Shown here piece by piece: positions 43,560 to 56,600 of a DNA stretch of 64,000 bases. A program made the position numbers and the translations under genes. The notes below the pieces were generated by a model. That model did no database searches. It had not been told where the DNA came from and saw only the letters and a program-made list of their open reading frames with translations. Numbering within the stretch: position 1 is the stretch's first letter; each line of letters opens with the position of its first letter. The DNA is from Dillenia suffruticosa (lineage: Eukaryota > Streptophyta > Magnoliopsida > Dilleniales > Dilleniaceae). Location: assembly GCA_033439265.1 (NCBI GenBank), contig JAVTVX010000017.1:12298001-12362000 (forward strand), given 5' to 3'.

Positions 43560-43870
43560 TTTTGTGTCAACATATTCAAAATTTATATCAACACACCCAA
43601 AACTTGTGTTGACATAATCACTATGTTAATACAACCCTTACTTATATTGACACAACCCAAAACTTGTATTGAAACAATCCTTACTTGTGTTGACACAACT
43701 CTTACTTATGTTGACACAACCCAAAATTTGTTTTGACACAATCTAAAATTTAGATCAAATATGTAACTAGTATTTGAATAAGTACCATATCAACACAACC
43801 CTTACTTATATTGATACAATCACTATGTTGACACACTTATGACCCATGCCGACATAAATGAATCACATAG
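43560..43870. repeat. Degenerate minisatellite, TTGACACAACCC-type
   Basis: Variants of TGTTGACACAACCCTTACTT recur about ten times at spacings of roughly 20-30 bp inside the MULE. No coding frame is maintained. Confidence 0.65.
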
Positions 43871-45157
43871 CAACTACATATTTTTGTGTCAAAACAAAGT
43901 TCATTTATGTCGACCAAAACATTCTATACAACATTAATATCGAATGCATAAAAGAATTCAATCTAGTTATGTTGAATACATAAAAATTGCTGAACAGTTT
44001 ATTCACCTCCTCTAAATTGTTTTATAGACCCATAATATATAAGAAAAAGACAACATAAATTTTAATATTCCAAGGCATCACAACATAAATTTTAATGTTA
44101 CTGGGCATTATAAAAAACTTATATTTTCCGATATCAATGAAGGACATGAGAACTAAAATGATACCTACTAAATTTGCATTTAAAATTCGAGAAAATGATA
44201 CAACCATAACAACTAACATTCCAATTATAACTGATATTCACAAAAGATAACAATCAATATTCACTTTATATAATAAATTACAAGTGACAAGATAGTCACT
44301 CCAATATAGACAATCATAAATCTTTTGATAAATCTCAAATTTTCTTTCATTGCTTGCATTCATACAAAATAATTTATATTTTCAACTATTGCACCATCAA
44401 TATTTGGACTCTTGAATGAGTTACATGTATTTCATGCAATTACATTTGCTTTACTGCTATACTGCTATACTTCTGAACCATTTTCCCTTTCTCTGGTTAT
44501 CGGCTGGTACCATACAAAAAATCCAAATTCATTTCTTTTACAAACAAAATATAACAACTCCTTTGAAGGTTTCTCAAATTCCATTATCTTTAGAATAGAT
44601 CTATTGTCATAATCACACCTTCGATATTGGAATTGTATTCTTTTGGTCCTCCACTGCTAGTACTTAAAAAAGACATTCTAAATTTCAAAGGAAAAAAAAT
44701 ACACACACACGCATTACATCAAAATACAAACAATTCAAATCTAGACATAATATTTGATAATAGATGTTGAAGAAAACACATACAACTTAAATTTGTTCAA
44801 ATAAAATCCAAACTTTGAGTTACAAAAAACAAAGAGATTTGAAAAAAAAGTGCAAAACCCCCAAATTTGGACATTATATTCGATATAAACAATAAGAAAT
44901 CTAGACATAAGATACTACTTTCACATATCTAAAAGAAATATTTTGATATTTTGATATTTTGAATAAAATATTTTTTGATATTTGAGAAATGTTTAGAAAA
45001 TTTTAAGAAAATAGAATACTTTTATAGAGTTTTAGGATAATTTGATTTGTTCTTGTACTCGGAAACAAAATTCGAATTGAAGGCAATTTTGAGATTTAAA
45101 TTTGCATGTTGACCAATTGACACAAAAATCGACGCATGTCACAATCTCTTTAATGAC

Positions 45158-45276
45158 TTTTTAGTTCCGTTCATTTATCACACTTTTTAAAATCCTAGAA
45201 GTATAAATGAATTTTTTTTATTATAGAAAAAGTATGTGATTTTCGACCAAACCACAGGGAAAAAATGTAATTTACC
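45158..45276 (-). repeat. MULE right terminal inverted repeat
   Basis: Read on the minus strand it starts GGTAAATTACATTTTTTCCC and follows the left repeat with scattered substitutions. Confidence 0.7.
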
Positions 45277-45278
45277 TA

Positions 45279-48200
45279 ATATTTTTTTGGTCCTTATGAA
45301 AATAAATTTTCAAATTATACCACAAATATTAATTGTTACAAACTTTCATTTAGTTGTCACGTATGATTCTTTTATTTCCAATTTAAACTATGCTAATTTC
45401 GAAATTACTCTTAAATTATGCTATATTTCAATCTTGTAAGAATATTTTTTTAAAAAAAAATTGAAGTATTTGCTTTGAGAAGTCAATGCATAAGATGAAC
45501 AAATTATATTCCTTATAGTATTTTATTTTTAATTTAGTTTTGATAATAACCAAATTTCCATAACTAAATCTTATTTTAGAATGATACATAAATTTAACAA
45601 ATAAATGATATTTGTAAAATTTTTAATATATATATTTGGTATAAATCTTCCCCCAATCAAATTTTCTCTAAAATTATGCCACTCGACATTTTCTATTAGA
45701 AAATGTTTTCCTAAAATAAATTTATGTTATAACTAGTAATTGAGCAATTTTTTATTAATAAATTTAAATCCCAAACGGAGGTAAAAGAAAGGAATGGAAA
45801 AGATGGAAAATAGAGATAAAATTAAAAATCACATTTGACAACAAAAGATGTGATTAAAAGAGAGGAAAATAGAAGTAAAATAAAAAACTTAAATGAGTAA
45901 AAGGGAAAGAATATATTAAAAAATACTCTAATTTACTATTTTATTTTTTTTTGAAAAAAGAATATAAAAATAAATTTAATATGTATGATTTTAAAAGAGA
46001 ATATTTTAAAATCTATTAATTTGGTGAAATTAAAAAATTAAGTTTGCAGGGGGTTTTATAGAAACCCTTCAAAACCTCTTCCTCTAATAAATTGTTTAGT
46101 CAAATGTAAATAGATTTTTTTGAAAATCCTCCGTTTCTCACCAAAATCGATAGGCATCACTCGCTTCAAATTGAGTTTAATAGGTGGTATAAGCATGGAA
46201 ATCCTTTAATTTCCATATTCATAAGATTGAGTGCTCAATTTTACAAAATAGTAATTTGATTCTGATTTATTTTCGATAAATGAAAATTTGTTAAAATAGT
46301 ACTAAAATAATCTAAAATTAAAACCAGCTAATATCAACATTAAAAGGTTTGTAGAAATAGAGAGACACATACATCTCCTTTGATTCTGAATTTATGTTAA
46401 AAAATAATAATAATTAAACAAAATAAAAAAAGAAAGAAAAAATAGAAATTGTTTGTAGGAGGGACAAGTAAGGCAAGGGTTGGCCGACCAGATCATCATG
46501 TAGCTGGCTACAAAGGTAAGAGAGTAAGACCAAAGTAGTGTGAGTTGAAATATAAAGACAAATTACATGAATGGTTTTTGTTTTGATTTCCATTGGCCGA
46601 TCGAGTAATGATCTTCGAATCTCATAAGAAAGAGTGATATGATTTGAATTCAACCGGATGAAAATATCCAAGCAGGGCAAAACAACGTTCACTTTTTGGA
46701 CGCCCCCTTTGTGCCCAAACCTTTGAAAAAGAAATTATCTTTTATATTAATGACAAGATTTTTTTAATAAATTATTGATAATTATATAAAATTTATTGAA
46801 TTTAATTCGAATTAAGTTTTTAAAAAATAAAATTTTTTTAAATTTTTTATTCATAAAATTTAAATTTAAAATTTTATTAAAAAAATATTAATGTTTAATC
46901 ACGGTCGACAATCACAATAGTTTATTCAAATAATTTTCACCGGCATTGTTGACTTCATAGTCACAATTTTCACACAAGTCTACATGATGCAACGCTCCAA
47001 AAGGGGAAGATGGAGCGATCACTTTTTTTTTTTTTTTTTTTAAATATATGTATATATTATTAATAAATAATTATTAAAAACTTTTAAAATATTATTAAAA
47101 GTTTAAATTTATCTCTAAAATTGTTAAAATAAAATATTTAAAAAATGTATAATATCTATCTTCATTATTTTCCGATATATTATTCAACAACCCTGTTGAA
47201 ATAAATTTTTAACTTGGTCTTGTATGCTCGGCCATGAAACCTTATGCAGGGAGATTGTAGAATTTGTAGATAATTTTGTAATTCTTTGGCATACATACTT
47301 TTCGCACTTGTGAGTGCGAAATAGAATCGCCAGAAACTGTGATGAATCTCCGCGCTGGAAAGCTTCAGGCGGGAGTGATGATGAATTGAACTGGTGGCAG
47401 AGACAATTAACGGTGACGTAGGCAAAATTGAAAACTGTAGGTGATGAAATCGACACCGGCTATGGAGAAATCTTCATTTTTCTGCGCGGATTTTATTTCC
47501 ATTTCTTCACGGATGCAAAATCTTCATTTTCTGCACTCTATTCTTCCAGAAGCTGCCGGGGGAAGCTCTTTGAGTGCTCTTAGACAAAAGAGAGAGAAAG
47601 AGGGTTAAACTTTTAAGATTCGTAAGAATAGAGGTTCATTCTTTTTTATTATTTAGTCCACCTTCTTTCTTCTTGGGCCCACTAACAGGCACACCACGAC
47701 CTTTGGACTGATCAAGTTATTTCCACCATTAGATCAATGCTGCTCTATAGACACGTGTCTGTCTAGGATTAAATTTTCAGAGTGTGAAGTTAATGTTTTT
47801 AAAAAGAAAAAAATAACGATAATTAAATATTTTAATTAATTTTTTTTTTTTTTTTTTTTTTTGTAAAAACCCCAATTATGTGCCATGCAAGCGTCTCCAG
47901 CTTTTTTTTTCGGATATAAAGATGGTCGAAATTTTTTTAAATTGAGTGATTAAATATTTTATATTTTTAATTAAATATTTTGAGTTCAAGTCTTAAAAAT
48001 GATAATTGAGTGATTAAATATCATGTTATCAAAAAATAAAGAAAATCAATTCAATCCGAATTGAACTCTTAACAAATAAAACTTTTTTGATACTTATTTT
48101 TGTTATATAAAATTTTATTTAACAAATATATATAAGTGTTCGACTAAATTAAGTGTTGATGCAAATGTCGCGGTGCACCAACAGCTTAGCAAGCCAAACT

Positions 48201-50045
48201 GCTTTTATGAGTAGTTCTCAAATTAAATATTATCACAACTTCAAACTAAATATGTTTTGGTTGATCAAAAATTTTCTGACATTGGGAAAAGATAATTATA
48301 TTGATTTTTCATTTTTTCTGAAGTGAAAGGATATTTTTATATTGGAATTAAGGTTCAAATCATCGTTATTAATATTAAAAAATATTTTTATAATGACATC
48401 ATTGACTTCAAAAATTCATATAGTCAATATCCATGTGGAGTGATATGATTCATTTTGTATTAATGGCCCCTGAATATCAATTGGAAAAACAATGCGAATA
48501 AATCCCATGGCACTTTAGAAATTGCTTAAGAACCTTCCCTTAAAATTGACAGATAAGTGGCAGGAATGGATAATCAAGTACTTATCCTTAATCATGTTTG
48601 TCTACTCCCTCCTTGCAGGGTTGAGCAAAAGAACAAAGGGCCGCTTTGAGTCTATTGCTACCAAGAGCTCCAACTTGAACTTAGGTTCAGTTTGAACCCA
48701 AAAGGTGGGGGAAAATGAACCGAAGAAAAGCCATTATTGGTGAACTTTCCTTGGCATAAGATTTTCACCAAGCTATGACAACCTTACTTGTTGATTCCTC
48801 ATAACAAGTCAAAATCTTAAAAAATTTTGGAATACTTCTAAATCAAAGTTGAATAATTACCAGGCACAACGAGGAGCCAGGTTGCAGGATTGTCCCATTT
48901 CTTTTTTTGGTGGATCTATTATACAGTATGGGGGTTGGCCCCGGGGGGGGGGGGGTTAAAAGAGACAACCCCGAGAGCATTTCCCTATCACCTGTTACTT
49001 TTTGTTTCTAGCAAGGTAGAAATGTAAAATTACTAAGACAAACCTGCCAGTGGAACCGATAATTGAATTGAATATAGCCTACTTGAGTGTCCTATTACTT
49101 CTTATGTTGTCCCAGAAAGAAAGCTTTTCATGTCTGTTTCTCTATTTTCTCAAATGGCTTTTTAGGAGAGGGAAAAAAGACCATATAGCAGTTAGAATAT
49201 GAACAACATTAGCCGACTACAAAATTTCATGATTATAATGACCAAGTAGCTTTGTCTAAAACAACATATGGGAGGGGAGGTTCCTGCAAGGAATACCAGA
49301 CCAAGGTTAGAGGTTAGAGACTATGAGCTTTCTTTGATGCATAAAGGCCAGCAAGATTTAAGTCGCCCTAGCAACAAGGTTATTCCCAAATCTCACTTTG
49401 ACTTATTAGTTGCCAGAGGAGAGGTTGAGGAGTATGTGTGGGACTCTACTACCAACAGCTCCATAAACTGGTGAAAGATCATACTGAAGGTGATCAAGCA
49501 TGCACATCAATATATACTAATAACCACTGTCAATTAGCTCAGTTCCTAAATACTAAGATGTTATTGAAAATGATAGGATTGAATCCCATCGCGGAGTTCT
49601 TGGAAAGGGGGAGAGCTACCCTATCGTGTCACTCAATTACCTGTCGACCAAAATGGAAAAAAAAATGGAAAAAACCATATACTTAAATAGACTTTTCTTT
49701 ATTCCCATGGTAGCAGTGCAGTCACAAAACAGGGGTTGTATATTACTCATTTGATTTCGTTATAATAAGAAGTTTACTAAGATATTGCTCTGGTTACTGA
49801 CATCATAAGAAGACATGGTCTTAAGTGGGTAGAAATTAGATTGCACCAAAGAGTATTCTTGCCATTATCCTTCCTTGTATGCATGGTCCCATTGTCCCTG
49901 GGTCCTCTATACACTCTACAGTGATGAACAATGTAAGATTACAACAATCATAAGATCAAAACTTATTATTATTAAAAAAAAAAGAGTTAAACGTACATAA
50001 GGTCAACAAAATGAGAAGGCCTGCCAACAAAGAACTTACTGATGA
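45279..50045. other. Intergenic stretch between MULE and fucosyltransferase gene
   Basis: AT-rich with poly-T tracts (about 47022-47041 and 47839-47862), a G13 run at 48943-48955 and a GC-richer patch at 47180-47600. Plus-strand ORFs near 49.3-49.7 kb have no recognisable domain. The part just below 50046 should include the 3' UTR of the fucosyltransferase gene. Confidence 0.5.
47180..47600. other. GC-richer patch of unknown origin
   Basis: Higher GC than its surroundings, with dense CG dinucleotides (GCGGGAG, CGCGCTGG, TGCGCGGA). On the minus strand ATGGAAATAAAATCCGCGCA opens a 31-codon frame (MEIKSAQKNEDFSIAGVDFI...), and two overlapping frames stay open for 80-90 codons. It could be the 5' end of a small gene or an old gene fragment. 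Nothing was recognised. Confidence 0.25.
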
Positions 50046-50615
50046 TCACAAGACCCTGGCATTTCTTCCACCCTTTCTGCTCACAGCCTCACACAGCCTA
50101 CAGGGCAAGGTGTCTAGACTAGCTGCTCGGGTCTTCACATAATTACCCAATACACCACATCTTCTCCATGCATGGTACTCTGCATAGGCTATTGGGTCAT
50201 TAGCCAGAGACTTCACATAAGAAGCCAACTCTTCCATAGAGCTGAACTTAGTTCCATCTATTATGGAGTGTGGGGGAACAAAGTCCCAGACATTTGGGGC
50301 ACCAAAATAAATGGGGACAGCACCCGAATCCAGGGCATAGAAAAGCTTCTCTGTGACGTAACTCTCTGTGATTGTATTTTCAATGGCAAGTACAAATTTA
50401 TAATGAGACATTGCACAGTGTAAATGATCCCACCATTTAGGAGGCAGGTGCGCATCGTTGGCACACTCAGGGTAGAAAGAGAGCACCATGTCCAGGCCGC
50501 CAACATTGTTCAAGCACTTTCCAAAGGAGTGGTGTGGTAATAAGCGGAGAAGCTTCATCGCCAGCTGGTTTCTTTGAGGAAGACAACGTGATGAAGACCA
50601 ATATACAAGAGTGTC
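50046..50615 (-). CDS. FUT13: Fucosyltransferase exon 3
   Basis: From DTLVYWSSSRCLPQRNQLAM through the GT10 donor-binding motif to AEYHAWRRCGVLGNY and a Cys-containing tail (LPCRLCEAVSRKGGR). Acceptor CCCTTCAG|GACACT; TGA at 50046-50048. Confidence 0.94.
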   Translation of the reverse strand, partial: DTLVYWSSSRCLPQRNQLAMKLLRLLPHHSFGKCLNNVGGLDMVLSFYPECANDAHLPPKWWDHLHCAMSHYKFVLAIENTITESYVTEKLFYALDSGAVPIYFGAPNVWDFVPPHSIIDGTKFSSMEELASYVKSLANDPIAYAEYHAWRRCGVLGNYVKTRAASLDTLPCRLCEAVSRKGGRNARVL

Positions 50616-53600
50616 CTGAAGGGCATACATGTGGACAAAATCACAATAGCTTAAATTTCCAACAAATTATATTGAAATGCCTAGTAATGAAGAGAGGGAA
50701 GTTAAAAAGTTAAAATGAGCAGAAGCAGAAGAGCTATATGCTCACATTGTTCTTAAAAGAGGATAAATGATAATTTCGATTATTGTGAAAGAGGCCACCA
50801 GCATATGTTGCCTGTACATCATCTTCAGCATGATAACTAATGAAGAGGTCCTCAACACCAGACCGCTTCCTTCCGGCTTCAAGATCCATGTATACACGAA
50901 GTGGATCTCCTTTGCGTCTCTGTCAAACATGAGAACTTCAAAAATGAAGCACACAGAGAAATAATACAAACGAAAAGATGAAAAGCACAAGGCCAAATAT
51001 CACAATGTGCAGCATTGGGACTATTTCAATCAAATCCGTGCTTGATAAGAAACTTATGCCGATTTGTTTCATTCCAATTTTAATTTTTTACTTTATTACT
51101 CAAAGAAAAAGAAAAGATCAATGAAGATGAAAAAGAACTAGATGACCAATTTGGTCAGCTAGAATGAAGGAGTGTACTAACTCCCCCCGAGATGCCCTTT
51201 TCTTTCTTTGCAAACATAGGAATTGCAAAGAAAATATTCCTTGTTTCCACAGAGGTAAGAACAGGAACTTCACTTATTCCTTTCTAGTCACCAAAAAGAA
51301 AATGCTTAAAGCATCCCACTACACTAAACATGTGAGGTCCAAGGTGGGCAATTTGTAGACATCGTCACCTTCATTGTATAAAGAAGAGGCTACTTCTAAA
51401 AACTTAAAATGAGATCTCTGGTATAGATGCAAGCAACTTTACCATCAGACTTAGTTTTGCGCACTTCTTGTCACAAGAATAAGGAAAAAATATTAAAGAA
51501 AATAACAATAACTAAGGAAATAAGAAAGAATGTGAAAGCACCAATATTTATGGTATTTTTATTTTCATTCACACTGCTAAATAGAAAATATGGTCGTATC
51601 TACTCATTCCGATATCATTTTCTTTCCATAACCACTAAGGGAAAAAGAATGGCCTTTGTCCATAGAAACTTTTTGTTTTTCATTCATGTCCTTCGTCGTC
51701 CCTCTGAATTTCCTTAGGTGGCAAGTACACTTTTTGTTTTCCCCAGGGAGAAATAGTGGGCAAGGTTAAAGAGAAATCGCAACTGTAATTGTTTAAAATT
51801 GTAGATTACTTACAGTCTTGTATTTGTTACATGCAGTATCCATTTCCAATCCAAGGATTCAAAATTAACAAGGCAGTTGTTAGTGAAATCACAGAACCTT
51901 AAATCTAAATACAGCTCTAGCAAATTGATCACAAGGATGGCTTCTTATCAGCCATAGCAATTGAAATGGTTGTAGATCCACCAAATGATGGTTGAGCTTT
52001 GAGACCATGAAGATACTGAACATTCCAACAAGATTTGTTCAGGTTGACAAAACATTCTGAACAGTGGAGACTCGAACCAAAAGAATTTGACCGATTAATT
52101 ACAGTTCTTCCTCTCATCTTTTTTTTCTTTTTTTTGGGGGGGGGGGAGGCTAAGTGCTTCTCTCATTGATAATATAATTTAAATGTATAGTAAGATCCAT
52201 CAAACTTTAGCAAACCGACATCAATAGACATTGATAGAGGAGTTGGCACTCTTCTAGTCAAGCAAATCAATATTGCGTAGACTACTACTTAAATTTGCAA
52301 TAAGGGAGACGGTAGATTTCTTCTTAGGTAAGAGTTACATTGATGAATATAAAACACACACACACACACACACACAAAAGAATAACAGATCTATGCAATG
52401 AATTACAAAGACATCTACAGAGAGAGGAGTTGGCACTCTTCTGGTTAAGTAAATCAATTCTGCGTGGACTACAACTTAAATTAGCAATAAGAGAGACTTT
52501 AAATTTCTTCTGTAAAAGTTTCATTGATGAATATAAAAAACACACATACAAAAAATAATAATAACAGATCCATGCAATTAATTACAAAGTGCATATTCTG
52601 ATATTGCTAAACATTTCCTTTTCTTTTCCTTTTTTTTTAACAGGATAAAAATTTAATCAACAAGCACCAAGAGGGTCCAACCTAAACGACCTAAAAGGAA
52701 AAGAATCAACAAGAGAAGTTACATCCATAGTGCTAATATGATCCAACAGAAAGATGAACACCTTTTTAGTCAAATGCTGCATACACCAGGCTAAAACCAC
52801 TTATAATGTCAGCCTCAAAAATCATTAGTTGTGGCAGCAAGTTAAAACAATATACTCAAGCTGTTTGATTTATAATGTGTACCAGAATGTCATCAACTAT
52901 AGCCAGAAAATCATGTAACCTTGATTCTGCTTGCTTTATCATGAAGAAACTCCAGCCATTCCATACCATTTCTAAGGGAGACTTGGCTGCTCCAAATTTT
53001 TTTATTAGTTTTTCTGTTGTGCTGACCCCATTGAAATCAAACTGATAGGCAGGTTAGATGCAAAAGCAACAGATTTCAGCATCTAAAGGAGAACGGATGA
53101 CAAAATGGTTAGCTTGAGGGAAGAAAATGCAGAATTCCTTGGAAATCGACATCTTAGTTTCTAGGTTGCATGTCTTCATGATGGTGCTACTGTTGGAACC
53201 TTTAGCTTATAAGGTTAGTACTCAGAAAATAGAAGAAAATAAGCACAAACGGACAAAGAGAGATGCATCAATAAGATGTGCTCAACTAAGTACAGAGGTT
53301 CGGGTATTATAAGGTCAGTACTAATTGGCACCTACTTACTTTGTAGCAGGACATTGTTTGCTGCTATATATGAAATGGGGACACAGGAGAGGAACAAGCA
53401 ATGCAACAAGTTTGAATCCGTCTATACCAATTTTGATTCATTTTCTTAGCCAAAAAATACTTTGTTTAATACACAATACAGGAAGTACATCTTGAACATA
53501 AATGCTCCAACGCTCTCTTCTCTCCCTTTCTCACTCATCACCTCGATATCAAGTACAGATGTCGACCCACTCCAAATTGAAAGGTCAGTACTATGAATAT

Positions 53601-56600
53601 GATGCTGCAGACCAAGTATGTTAGGAGTAACCAGCTGGTAAGTGAATTGGCAACTTAGGAACAGTTGGCTGATGAGGTGGCTACTGCAGAACATATGACT
53701 GATCCTATAGGGATGAAAGTATATCAACGGAGAGGCAAAGAGAATAACAGCAAGCTGTTAGAAGTAACTAAAGGCTGTTGAAAGAATCTGATTAGTTAGG
53801 GAGAGAGGATGCTAAATTGATGCTAAAATGAGACTATAAATAGATGAGAATAGAAGGTGGAAAGCACAGAGAATAGTAGTATAAGCTTTGGCTTAGTGAT
53901 TGGGCAATCTTGCTCATGGAAGCAGATTGATTTTATTCTTTCTTTGTCTGTATTCTTCAACTTTCAATGAAAGGAAGTTCTTAACCTCTCAAGAACTCAC
54001 AATCCTCCATTACCACCCCTAACAATTTGGTCCGACCTACCGCTTTCTTTACCACCATTTTTTTTTCTTTTCTCTGTCCTTTCCTTTTTCTCTCCCTCAT
54101 CAGTCGACTTTCTCACAAAGGACCCCTCCTTTACTCCATGACTCACACCCGAATGGATGCCAAACTAGAATCCCTTGAGAAAAGCATTGCAGAGTTGGGG
54201 AAGAATGTCTCGACAATCGTCGAGGAACTGAATATCCATTGCACTAGGATGGACAAACTCGAGTCTTTGGAATAATTGGTGACCGCACTGCTGCAACAAA
54301 AACATGAAGGCCGTGAGGAAGCTAGTTCCTCCGCTTCCACCCTCTATAGTGTCCCGAGAAGCCCTTCTCTCAAGATAGGGCCCATTCCCATTTTAGGATC
54401 CCACAACCAACATTACCCACAACCCAAATACCCATCACAAGAAGAGTTACCTTTCGCGCTGCGACGACTGGATCTCCCTTGCTTCGATGGCCATGATCCC
54501 GTGGCTTGGGTCGCACGAGCAGAGCAGTTCTTCACCATTAATCGCATCCCTGATGAATCGAAAGTTGCGATAGCTATGATCTCCATGGATGGCCCAGCAC
54601 TCCATTGGGTTCAATGGCTTCTCACTCAAAATCCTTCGATTTCTTGGTCTGATCTTTCATCCGAGCTTTTCGATCACTTCGGGGGAGGATTGTCAGCAAG
54701 CCCTTTCGAAGCCCTAACATCCATGAAGCAGTCCGGCACAGTCGACGCCTATTTTGATGAGTTCATCACCCGTGCAACACTGATCAAGGGCTTAAACCTG
54801 TCGATCCATCTCGGTCTCTTCCTTACCGGCCTCAAGGATGAGATTCGCGTGCGGATCCAATCTCACGAAGCTCTCTCCCTCTTTCAGACGATGAAGTTAG
54901 CTCGAGAGGTGGAGCGCAAGAACAGGTTCTTTATAAGAGAGGTACTTTCGAGTAAAGATGAAGGGGCCCACTTCTCTTCATGGAAATGGGGCGGGTCCAA
55001 TCCGACCCTTGAAGGATCCGACACTTATCCCCACCCGAAACCCGTGACCCAGAACTAAATCCCTTTTAACCCACCTTCCCTCCACAACAACCTTCACCAG
55101 CAACAAAAATCTTCTTCCCTCCCTCCTCTGCCAACCACCTCGACACCAAACCGCAACTCGCGCCAATTGTCTCACCATGAGATCATGGACTTACGCTCCA
55201 AGGGGTTGTGTTTCAAATGCAAACAACCCTACCATCCTCTTCACAACTGCCCCAACAAGAGCTTGCATGCGATCGTTCTGGGCGAGGATGAGGTTCCATC
55301 AAATGATGAAGCCACAAGCGAAGGCACAGCTGCAGAAGATTCACAATACCATCCGGACATTCGTTAGAGCGCGAGAACAGATGGGAGGGGGGAACGAACA
55401 AAAAAAAAAACCTTGGCTAGACCTTCCAGATTTTCCGGGCCAATTTTAGGACTACAGCCTTGAAGACAAGGCTGAAAATTTCAGCAGGGGGCAATGTTTG
55501 GAGAAACTAACTGGTAAGTGAATTGGCATCTTAGGAACAGTTGGCGGATGAGGTGGCTATTGCAGAACATGTAACTGATCTTATAGGGATGAAAGTGTAT
55601 CAACGGAGAGGCAAGGAGAATAACAGCAAGTTGTTAGAAGTAACTAAAGGCTGTTGAAAGAATCTGATTAGTTAGGGTAAGAAGATGCTAAAATGATGCT
55701 AAAATGACACTATAAATAGATGAGAATAGAAGGTGGAAAGCACAGAGAATAGTAGTGTAAGCTTTGGCTTAGTGATTGGGCAGTCTTGCTCATGGAGAAG
55801 ACTGATTTTATTCTTTCTTCATCTATATTCTTCAACTTTCAATGAAAGGAAGTTCTTGACCTCTCAAGAACTCACAATCCTCCGTTACCACCCCTAACAG
55901 AGTACTTTATATATGCAGTTCAAGGAAGAAAAGTTCATTAGATTAACAAATATCATGCCATTCCACAATAAAAGAGAGAGAGAGTTGCTGCACACAGTAA
56001 TTGCCTATTAATTGGACTCCCCTATTTAAAAGTTAAAAGGTCGTATTATATCCTTTCTTTTTTCAAAATTTTCTGAATTACCACATCTCTATCATATGGA
56101 ATCCATAATTCATGTTTGCATTTGGGCTTTACATTAACAATGCTAAATCACTAAAATATGAACATTTCAAAATTTGTGTTCGTGCCTTACATTAACAACT
56201 CTCTTATTGGAAACTCGTTGCACATATGTTGGACACTCCGAGTAATGTATCTAATTTTTTATTACTCTTTTGAATGCCGAACACTTCTTGAACACTTGAA
56301 TATTTTTCATACACTGTTAAAACAGTCTTTTAAGAATATTTTTCATCATTACTATCATAAACAGAATGCTTGCTTCATTGAATATAATTATACAAATCTC
56401 TCATTAAAAAGTAAATTAACAAAGGTCATATTTGGAGTGTATATACCACTTATGTACTATATCGCAATACTCATGACACGTCTTATTATTATTATTGATA
56501 TAGATATAAATGGCAAGCCTTATTATATCTGTTCAGTATGATCTAGTGCAGTTACCTAGCTGTCCAACATCCTATTTTTAAAAGAATTTGTTGTGTTTCC

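Larger units (their letters stand above)
41751..45278. mobile_element. Non-autonomous Mutator-like element with long terminal inverted repeats
   Basis: The segment 41753-41870 is repeated in inverse orientation at about 45158-45276, with about 115 bp aligned throughout, including AAATTACATTTTT, AAAATCACA and TTTTAAAAAGTGTG. Flanking ATATATTTT and ATATTTTTT could be a 9-bp target duplication with one mismatch, although the sequence there is AT-rich. Long inverted repeats and 9-bp duplications point to a MULE. I see no MURA transposase, so it would depend on a partner for movement. Confidence 0.65.
53619..55899 (+). mobile_element. LTR element C: gag-only, pol-deleted relative of element A
   Basis: LTRs of 406 and 405 bp (TGTTAGG / TGTTTGG start, CCCTAACA end) are flanked by AAGTA and GAGTA, a 5-bp duplication with one mismatch. 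The primer region TTTGGTCCGACCTACCGC matches that of element A. Inside are gag and a CCHC knuckle, then immediately a tail (PWLDLPDFPG, then YSLEDKAENFS) that corresponds to the end of element A pol. Protease, reverse transcriptase, RNase H and integrase are absent. Antisense to the host gene. Confidence 0.9.

Noticed and set aside
49268..49686. Two overlapping plus-strand ORFs of 68 and 82 codons
   Set aside because: Composition is protein-like, but no motif, splice partner or family resemblance was found; not enough to call a gene.
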